Part shown: one piece after another, positions 58,467 through 64,000 of the stretch
Layout: every line of letters starts with the position of its first letter
Numbering within the stretch: the stretch's first letter is position 1
DNA from: Paenibacillus cremeus
GTDB lineage: Bacteria; Bacillota; Bacilli; Paenibacillales; NBRC-103111
DNA: 64,000 bases
Reading direction: 5' to 3'
NCBI RefSeq assembly: GCF_007786445.1
Contig: NZ_VNJI01000006.1
Span: 62,001 to 126,000 of the forward strand
Notes under the pieces: model-generated
What the model was told of the DNA's origin: nothing
What the model saw: only the letters and a program-made list of their open reading frames with translations
Database searches by the model: none
Made by a program: the position numbers and the translations under genes

Positions 58467-59441
58467 ATGAAGAAGGCATGGCTGTATACGGCACTAGGCG
58501 TAGTGGTATTTGCGAGCGGGCTCGGCTCCGGCGTCGGCTGGGCGTCGGGGAAATTGCCGCAGGTGACGGCGGATTTGGTGCCGTTTTTCTGGAAGGCAGG
58601 GGATAAGCAGTTTTCGGCGGTCGATGGATATAACGATGGAACGCAGGCACTGCCGGGCAGCATGAATTATAAAGGCACCACTTATATTCCGATCCGGCTG
58701 GTAGCTGAAACGTTGGGCTACGAGGTGGATTGGGACGATGCTAGCAAAACGGCGTCCATTCTCGATCCGTCGAAGAGCGACGACCCGGTGTCAGATGTGC
58801 CGGATGCGCCGGCCAAGACGGAGTACGCAGCCAATTCCGCTGTGCTGACGTCGTCCACGGTGCTGCTGGACAAAGCGAATGCGTCGGGAACCGTGCTCGA
58901 GACGCTTGCGTCCGGCACGCAGGTGTCGGTGACGGCGGAAGCGAGCCGAGAGTATCTCGCGGTGACGGTGAACGGACGCCAAGGCTATGTGGCCTCATCG
59001 AGCGCAGATTACCGCTACAAGGCGGATCGCCCCGCGTGGGAGCGCAAAGCCGATACCATCATCGCGGCCGGGATGAAATTCATGGGGGCACCCTACGAAT
59101 TCGGCGCTTCAACGAAGCAAACGAACACGTTCGATTGCTCCTCGTTCACGAAGCATATTTTTGGCCTGAGCGGTATTACGCTGCCCCGGGATTCGCGACA
59201 GCAGAGTCAGGTCGGACAAGACGTAGACATCAGTCAGCTGCGCAAAGGCGATCTGATTTTCTTCACCACCCCGCAGCGAAAAAATGCCGTCGGGCTGCAG
59301 CGTATCGGCCATGTCGGAGTCTACTTGGGCGATAACAAGGTACTGCACACGTACCGGGTCGGCATCGGCGTGACCGTCACGGAGCTGGATGCCAACTGGA
59401 CGAAGCGGATCATTTCCGCCAAGCGGGAGATCCAAGGCTAA
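58467..59441 (+). CDS. secreted NlpC/P60 peptidase with stalk and SH3-like domains
   Basis: 324 residues from ATG 58467 (GGGGAGG 7 nt upstream). Signal peptide, one CuAO_N1-like half (YKGTTYIPIRLVAETLGYEVDWD), an SH3-like domain (about 130-190, ending GRQGYVASSSADYR) and an NlpC/P60 domain with Cys in NTFDCSSF, His in RIGHVGVYLG and a third polar residue in VLHTYR. Cuts peptidoglycan stem peptides at the cell surface. Stand-alone gene. Confidence 0.93.
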   Translation: MKKAWLYTALGVVVFASGLGSGVGWASGKLPQVTADLVPFFWKAGDKQFSAVDGYNDGTQALPGSMNYKGTTYIPIRLVAETLGYEVDWDDASKTASILDPSKSDDPVSDVPDAPAKTEYAANSAVLTSSTVLLDKANASGTVLETLASGTQVSVTAEASREYLAVTVNGRQGYVASSSADYRYKADRPAWERKADTIIAAGMKFMGAPYEFGASTKQTNTFDCSSFTKHIFGLSGITLPRDSRQQSQVGQDVDISQLRKGDLIFFTTPQRKNAVGLQRIGHVGVYLGDNKVLHTYRVGIGVTVTELDANWTKRIISAKREIQG

Positions 59442-59510
59442 TTCATCGCGCGGCTTCCGCATAAAAACGTCCGTTTTTTCCCACATTACAAGTGGAAAGG
59501 AGGACGTACG

Positions 59511-59792
59511 ATGAAAAATGCCAAGTATCAGTACGATTCCAGTCTGCAATCGCAAAATCCGATCTCGCAAGCCCAGAACTCCGTAGTCACCGCCCACAAT
59601 GCGGTTACGCAAGCGCGGTCGCATCCGACGTCGCAGATGATCGAGCAGGCGGAGACGGCCGTCGAGCGGGCGGAGCGGGCCATTGAGCAAACGGAATTTT
59701 GCGACAATCAAGAACCGATTGATCGGGCCAAGGAAGACCTGGCGGAGGACAAGGCGAATTTGCAAAGCCTTACGCCTTCCGAGGAGCTGTAG
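59511..59792 (+). CDS. small coiled-coil hypothetical protein
   Basis: 93 residues, start supported by AAAGGAGG 7 nt before ATG 59511. Q/S/N-rich N-terminus and heptad-like helices (QMIEQAETAVERAERAIEQTE, IDRAKEDLAEDKANLQSL). A single Cys in EFCDNQEP. No known family recognised; size and composition are like small spore or cytoplasmic helical proteins of Paenibacillus. Confidence 0.7.
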   Translation: MKNAKYQYDSSLQSQNPISQAQNSVVTAHNAVTQARSHPTSQMIEQAETAVERAERAIEQTEFCDNQEPIDRAKEDLAEDKANLQSLTPSEEL

Positions 59793-59804
59793 GAACGGCT
59801 GACA

Positions 59805-59849
59805 AGAGATCGGCGGCATGCAATAGCGTGCTGCCGGTCTCTTTTTTTG
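59805..59849 (+). terminator. terminator
   Basis: AGAGATCGGCGGCA (59805-59818) pairs with TGCTGCCGGTCTCT (59829-59842) through G-U pairs, then TTTTTTT. Confidence 0.85.
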
Positions 59850-59931
59850 TACATGCGGGACATCTTTTTTGCTACAATGGATATATATGGATGCTGCGAG
59901 ACGCGGCGACTCTTAAGGAGGCTGACAAGAG

Positions 59932-60816
59932 ATGGAGCAGGAGCGCAAGTTGGAGCTGGTATGGGATGGAAAAGCGGTGCTGGGTGAAGGGCCGGCTTGG
60001 GATCACCGCAGCGGGCAGCTGGTATGGGTCGATATTCAAGGGCGTCGCGTGCACCTGTTCAATCCGGCGGACGGCATCAATCGGACGATCGAGCTGAACC
60101 AGATGATCGGAGCGGCGGTGCCGCGAGCGGAGGGCGGCTTGGTGCTGGCGCTGCAGCACGGCTTCCATACGCTCGATCTGGAGACGGAGACGCTGACGCC
60201 GCTGGCAGACCCGGAAAGCGATCAGCCCGGCAACCGGTTCAATGACGGCAAATGCGATGACGCGGGGCGGTTTTGGGCCGGCACAATGGACATGAAGGAA
60301 GGCAAGCCTGCAGGCTCCCTGTATTGTCTGGAAAAGGATGGAACCGTGCGCAAAACCGTGGAAGGCGTGACCGTTTCCAACGGCATCGCCTGGAGCCACG
60401 ACAACAGGACGATGTACTATATCGATTCCCCCACCAAAAAGGTCGTCGCCTACGACTTCGCGCTGGAAACCGGAGAGCTTAGCAATCCCCGTACAGCGGT
60501 GGTTATTGCAGAAGGCGAGGGCATGCCGGACGGGATGACGATCGACAGCGAAGGCATGCTATGGGTAGCGCAATGGGACGGCTGGCAGGTGTCGCGCTAT
60601 AACCCGGCCACGGGCGATAAGCTCGATACCATCCATGTACCGGCCGCCCGCTCGAGCTCCTGCGCCTTCGGCGGGGAGAACTATGACGAGCTGTACATCA
60701 CTACCGCTCGTGTCGGTCTGAGCGAGGAACAGCTGGCTTCGCAGCCGCACGCTGGAGGACTGTTCCGCGTGAAGCTGGGTGTAAAAGGGAAGCCGACGGC
60801 GTTTTACGGAGGGTAA
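59932..60816 (+). CDS. SMP-30/gluconolactonase family protein
   Basis: 294 residues, six-bladed propeller: LGEGPAWDHRSGQLVWVDIQGRRVH (metal Glu in the first motif), NRFNDGKCDDAGRFWAGTMD (Asn and Asp ligands), VSNGIAWSHDNRTMYYIDSP and MPDGMTIDSEGMLWVAQWDGWQVSRY. Hydrolyses sugar lactones using a divalent metal. AAGGAGG 10 nt upstream of ATG 59932. Convergent with the deacetylase gene, 12 bp apart and without an evident terminator. Confidence 0.92.
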   Translation: MEQERKLELVWDGKAVLGEGPAWDHRSGQLVWVDIQGRRVHLFNPADGINRTIELNQMIGAAVPRAEGGLVLALQHGFHTLDLETETLTPLADPESDQPGNRFNDGKCDDAGRFWAGTMDMKEGKPAGSLYCLEKDGTVRKTVEGVTVSNGIAWSHDNRTMYYIDSPTKKVVAYDFALETGELSNPRTAVVIAEGEGMPDGMTIDSEGMLWVAQWDGWQVSRYNPATGDKLDTIHVPAARSSSCAFGGENYDELYITTARVGLSEEQLASQPHAGGLFRVKLGVKGKPTAFYGG

Positions 60817-60828
60817 GCGAGCGGCACC

Positions 60829-61614
60829 TTACCGCGCCGATGCCGCGTCGCCCTGCTTCTGATGCCGGAGCAGCTCCGATACCGTCACCAGCCGGTAGCC
60901 CCGCTGCTTCAGCTCCGGCAGCACGATGGCCAGCGCCCGGATCGTGTCGCTCTTGCCGTGCACATGGTCGTGCAGCAGCACAATATCGCCGCCGGAGGCG
61001 TTGTTCAGGATCGTTCGGACGATCCGCTCCACACCCGGCCGGTTCCAGTCCCACGGGTCCTGATCCTTGGACCATAGAATCATCCGCATCTCCTGCGCAT
61101 GGAGAAACTGCAGCAGCTGCTCATTGAAGAAGCCTTCGGCTGGTCGGAATAGCCGGGGCTTCTGCCCCGTGACCCCTGCGATCGTCTCCTGCGCTTTGGA
61201 GATGTCGGAGCGAAGCTTCTCGGCGGACGTTCCCGGAGTGCACAGAATGTGGCTGAACGTATGGTTGGCGAGCTCGTGCCCTTCCGCCACCTCTCTCCGC
61301 ACAACGTCAGGGAACCGCTCGACCCGCTGGCCCAGCAGGAAAAACGTCGCCTTGGCATCATACTGCTTCAGTAAATCCAGAATCGGCGGCGTCTCGTCCG
61401 GTGTCGGGCCATCGTCAAACGTAAACGCCATCAGCTTTTCGTCTGTCTGCACGCCTCGGATAATCTCGTTTCCGTAAACGGAGGAGGTGCCCCAGAAGGC
61501 AGAGTCAGCTGATCTTAATGCGGTGCTCGCAGAGGAGGCTGATCTATCCATTCCCAGCAGACAGGTGGCGGATAAGGCCACGGCGAGACTCACACTCAAG
61601 CTCCATGTTCGCAT
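60829..61614 (-). CDS. secreted polysaccharide deacetylase
   Basis: 261 residues with signal peptide (LSVSLAVALSATCLLGMDRSASS). NodB domain motifs: MT1 TFDDGPTPDETP, MT2 HELANHTFSH (metal His pair), MT3 FRPAEGFFNE, MT4 SKDQDPWDW and MT5 IVLLHDHVHG. Removes acetyl groups from peptidoglycan or other N-acetylglucosamine polymers. GGAGG 10 nt before ATG 61614. Stand-alone gene. Confidence 0.93.
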   Translation of the reverse strand: MRTWSLSVSLAVALSATCLLGMDRSASSASTALRSADSAFWGTSSVYGNEIIRGVQTDEKLMAFTFDDGPTPDETPPILDLLKQYDAKATFFLLGQRVERFPDVVRREVAEGHELANHTFSHILCTPGTSAEKLRSDISKAQETIAGVTGQKPRLFRPAEGFFNEQLLQFLHAQEMRMILWSKDQDPWDWNRPGVERIVRTILNNASGGDIVLLHDHVHGKSDTIRALAIVLPELKQRGYRLVTVSELLRHQKQGDAASAR

Positions 61615-61798
61615 GATGATATATCCTCCAATCGCTTCCTTTTTTCGCTAGAGGTAGTATAACCTGCACGCCGAAGAACCAATCGGAAGAGCTGGAACAT
61701 CGGGGTGGACCTACATAAATTGGCCTTTTTAGGCGCATCCTAGCTTCAGTTCATACGTATTTTTGTACTCACTGTACCTATAGAGGAGGAGACTAACC

Positions 61799-62239
61799 AT
61801 GTCCAAAGCCTTAACGGAAGTGCTGAACACGCAGATCGCCAACTGGAGCCTGCTATTCATCAAGCTGCACAATTACCACTGGTATGTGAAAGGACCGCAA
61901 TTTTTCACGCTGCATGTGAAGTTCGAGGAGCTGTATACGGAGGGCGCGCTGCACGTCGATAATTTGGCGGAGCGTCTCTTGGCGCTGAAAGGGCAGCCGG
62001 TGGCGACCATGCGCGGGGTGCTGGAGAAAGCGACGATCAAGGAAGCGAACGGCAGCGAGACGGCGGAGCAGATGGTGCGCGCGATTGCAGACGATTTCAC
62101 AACGCTGATCGGTGAGCTGAAGGAAGGCATGGGCATTGCGGTGGAAGCGGGAGATGAAACGACCGGCGACATGCTGCTGGCCATTCACAGTGCGCTGGAG
62201 AAGCATGTGTGGATGCTGGAGTCGTTTTTGGGCAAGTAA
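61799..62239 (+). CDS. dps: Dps-family ferritin-like DNA-protection protein
   Basis: 146 residues, four-helix Dps. Ferroxidase residues: His in LHNYHWYVKGPQFFTLHVKFEELY, and HVDNLAERLLALKGQPVAT with Asp and Glu. Stores iron using hydrogen peroxide and may bind DNA. GAGGAGG 9 nt upstream of ATG 61799. Stand-alone gene with terminator; no PerR box was recognised upstream. Confidence 0.94.
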   Translation: MSKALTEVLNTQIANWSLLFIKLHNYHWYVKGPQFFTLHVKFEELYTEGALHVDNLAERLLALKGQPVATMRGVLEKATIKEANGSETAEQMVRAIADDFTTLIGELKEGMGIAVEAGDETTGDMLLAIHSALEKHVWMLESFLGK

Positions 62240-62254
62240 GCGAAGGGCTTGGAA

Positions 62255-62294
62255 AGAGCACGTTGACGCGAATGGCGATCAGCGTGCTTTTTTG
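62255..62294 (+). terminator. terminator after dps
   Basis: AGCACG (62257-62262) pairs with CGTGCT (62283-62288), with TTGA/TCAG extending inward, then TTTTT. Confidence 0.75.
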
Positions 62295-62390
62295 TCGTAA
62301 ACAACGCCGGCAGAGGCCTCCCCCGCTTGGTTCCCCAAGGAAATGGGCATAATGGGATAACGTTGGATAAAACGGGGGAGTGGAGTGTCA

Positions 62391-63590
62391 ATGGTTGTTC
62401 GAAAATGGGGACTCATGATGATAGGGCTCAGCGCGGTGCTGTGGCTGGGGGGCTGTGAGGGCTTATCCGTGTCCAAACTGAAGCCGGGGAAGGCGGTGAC
62501 CTCGGTTCCGGCAGCAACCAAGAGTTCGAGCGAATCGGCGGACCCGGCCATTCCGTATGAAGTCGAGGTGATTGCGACGGGGCTGCAGGTGCCTTGGGAG
62601 ATCGATTTTGCTCCGGATGGGCGCATCTTTTTCACGGAACGGGGCGGGACGCTGCGGGTCATGGATCACGGCCAGCCGACGGCTGAGCCGGTATTTAGCT
62701 TTGCGGGCGCGATTTACAAGGAGGGTGAAGCCGGGCTGCTCGGGTTTGCACTCGACCCGAATTTCTCGCAATCGCATTCCATTTACGTGTATCATAGCTA
62801 TATGGACGGCAATCAGCCCAAAAATCGGGTGGTGCGGCTCATCGAGAGCGGCGGCAAGGCACGGCTGGACAAGGTGCTGCTGGACGGGCTGCCGGCCAGT
62901 CCCATTCATGATGGCGGGCGGGTCAAGTTCGGACCGGACGGCATGCTGTACATTACGAACGGCGATGCCAGCGATCCGATATCGGCGCAGAACGTGGACA
63001 AGCTGGCGGGCAAAATCCTCCGCATCCGCCCGGACGGCACCGTGCCGCAGGATAATCCGTTCCCGGGGTCACCGGTTTACAGCTTGGGGCACCGCAATCC
63101 GCAGGGGCTGGCCTGGCATCCGGTGACCAAGCAGCTGTACAGCTCGGAGCACGGACAGACGGCGCACGACGAGATCAATCGCATTCAGCCCGGCGCCAAC
63201 TACGGCTGGCCGCTGCTGCAGGGCGATGAGACCGAGGTGAAGCCCGCCGACCGCGCCAAGCTGGGACCGGGACCGCTCGTGCGGCCGATCATCCATAGCA
63301 AGGACGAGACGTGGGCGCCCTCCGGCATGACGTTCGTTACAAAAGGGCCGTGGGCAGGCAGCCTGCTCGTGGCTACGCTGCGGGGCGTTCAAGTGCTGCA
63401 CATGGAGCTGACGGAGGACGGGAATGCCGTGAAGACGGTCGAGTCGTTGTTCAAAAATGAGCTGGGCCGCATCCGGGATGTCGTAGAGGCGCCGGACGGG
63501 TCGCTCTACTTGCTGACGAACAACCGGGACGGACGGGGCACGCCGGCGCCGGAGGATGACCGGATCATTCGGCTGAAGCCGAAATTTTAA
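62391..63590 (+). CDS. glucose/sorbosone dehydrogenase-family lipoprotein
   Basis: 399 residues from ATG 62391 (GTG 62385 in frame). Lipobox LWLGGC near residue 20, then the soluble-PQQ-dehydrogenase beta-propeller: ATGLQVPWEIDFAPDGRIFFTER, EAGLLGFALDPNFSQSHSIYVYHSY, IHDGGRVKFGPDGMLYITNGDA, YSLGHRNPQGLAW, SSEHGQTAHDEIN and APSGMTFVTKGPWAGSLLVATL. Oxidises sugars or other polyols if PQQ is bound; no PQQ synthesis genes lie nearby, so the cofactor is uncertain. Held on the outer face of the membrane. Confidence 0.9.
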   Translation: MVVRKWGLMMIGLSAVLWLGGCEGLSVSKLKPGKAVTSVPAATKSSSESADPAIPYEVEVIATGLQVPWEIDFAPDGRIFFTERGGTLRVMDHGQPTAEPVFSFAGAIYKEGEAGLLGFALDPNFSQSHSIYVYHSYMDGNQPKNRVVRLIESGGKARLDKVLLDGLPASPIHDGGRVKFGPDGMLYITNGDASDPISAQNVDKLAGKILRIRPDGTVPQDNPFPGSPVYSLGHRNPQGLAWHPVTKQLYSSEHGQTAHDEINRIQPGANYGWPLLQGDETEVKPADRAKLGPGPLVRPIIHSKDETWAPSGMTFVTKGPWAGSLLVATLRGVQVLHMELTEDGNAVKTVESLFKNELGRIRDVVEAPDGSLYLLTNNRDGRGTPAPEDDRIIRLKPKF

Positions 63591-63614
63591 ATCGTTGAAT
63601 TGGGGAAATCAGGG

Positions 63615-64000
63615 ATGCAGGAACAAGAGAAGGGGCAGGCACAGGAGCTTGCTGCTATAGTACAGCGGATCGTCAAGGAGGAGCGGTCGCTCATTCAAGC
63701 GACGCTCAGCCAGGTGCGGCGCAGCGAGCCAAACGGCTGCACGAAGATCACGGTCAAGCCGGTGGAGCTGAAGGGCGATCTGTATTATCAGTTCAGCTCC
63801 TTTTGCGGGCCGAAGGTATTGCACGAGAATGTCTTTCCGGAGGAAGCGGGAGAGCGCTTGACGGGGCTGCTGACCGAGCAGTTCCGCCAAGGGCTGCTGC
63901 AGACCGGAACGGCGGATTACCAGGTGCTGATCAGCAAGAAAGGGAAGGTCGGCATTCTGACGAAGCCGGCTACGAAGCAAGCGTCGGCACCCAAGGAGCA
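63615..64000 (+). CDS. probable SAM-dependent methyltransferase, N-terminal part
   Basis: Open from ATG 63615 to the right edge, 128 codons. The visible part (VQRIVKEERSLIQATLSQVRR, TKITVKPVELKGDLYYQFSSFCG, KVLHENVFPEEAGERLTGLL, FRQGLLQTGTADYQVLISKKGK) resembles the N-terminal extension found before the methyltransferase domain in a conserved Paenibacillus family; the SAM domain would lie outside the window. Starts 24 nt after the dehydrogenase gene, probably co-transcribed. Confidence 0.6.
   Translation, partial: MQEQEKGQAQELAAIVQRIVKEERSLIQATLSQVRRSEPNGCTKITVKPVELKGDLYYQFSSFCGPKVLHENVFPEEAGERLTGLLTEQFRQGLLQTGTADYQVLISKKGKVGILTKPATKQASAPKE

Noticed and set aside
1-64000. CRISPR arrays, tRNA or rRNA genes, insertion sequences, prophage
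   Set aside because: No regularly spaced palindromic repeats with spacers, no tRNA-like cloverleaf ending in CCA, no rRNA stretches and no transposase or phage structural gene were recognised. The only array is the 51-bp tandem repeat, which has no spacers.

Overview
The window looks like chromosomal DNA of a spore-forming Paenibacillaceae bacterium (Paenibacillus or a close relative). The reasons are moderately high GC, strong AGGAGG-type ribosome binding sites, frequent TTG/GTG starts, CotF-like and YheC/D-like spore-coat genes, CBO0543-family membrane proteins, a YesM/YesN two-component system beside a CUT1 sugar ABC transporter, and TnrA-, cre- and Fnr-type operators. No rRNA, tRNA, CRISPR array, insertion sequence or phage gene was recognised.

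Layout. 0-1.1 kb: end of a possible ParM-like actin gene, a ParR-like gene and a winged-helix gene. 1.1-11 kb: GNAT, metallo-hydrolase, Lrp, chemoreceptor, three CBO0543 membrane proteins, a flavin monooxygenase cut by an in-frame stop, a GH105 pectin-oligomer hydrolase, and flavohemoglobin facing a Crp/Fnr regulator. 11-18 kb: sugar ABC transporter (binding protein, two permeases, no ATPase) with its YesMN-type pair; binding-protein and permease promoters share one motif at the same distance from the start codon. 18-20.5 kb: catalase and two coat proteins. 20.5-24.2 kb: a divergent locus of TatC plus a short TnrA-like regulator on one side, and a Tat-exported amine/amino-acid oxidase, a secreted RidA-like protein and TatA on the other. 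24.6-30.3 kb: diguanylate cyclase, stand-alone trpB with a cre site, YceI, cytochrome c, quinone oxidoreductase. 30.6-34.3 kb: fixABCX plus a 55-residue gene. 34.4-42.7 kb: cystine-type symporter, a cell-wall/stalk protein, a coat ATP-grasp protein, a flavoprotein behind a guanine-class purine riboswitch, a metallo-hydrolase/TetR operon and an extradiol dioxygenase. 42.9-48.2 kb: four-carbon acid-sugar catabolism (PrpR_N regulator, KdgT-like permease, DUF1537 kinase, PdxA2). 48.4-64 kb: small enzymes, glutaminyl-tRNA synthetase, 51-bp tandem repeats, a MerR-methyltransferase fusion with a partner methyltransferase, adenine deaminase, NlpC/P60 hydrolase, polysaccharide deacetylase, Dps, a sugar dehydrogenase lipoprotein and a truncated methyltransferase gene.

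How genes work together. The most coherent unusual unit is the Tat/oxidase/RidA locus: an oxidase would make imino acids and hydrogen peroxide outside the membrane, the secreted RidA would release ammonium, TatA/TatC would export the oxidase, and two perfect TnrA/GlnR boxes suggest nitrogen control. Other notable control elements are a C-type purine riboswitch whose terminator overlaps its own aptamer (predicted ON switch), two MerR-style 19-bp-spacer promoters, twin TetR operators around a -10 box, and an Fnr/Crp palindrome at about -41.5 of hmp. All functions are inferred from reading the sequence; no database search was run.
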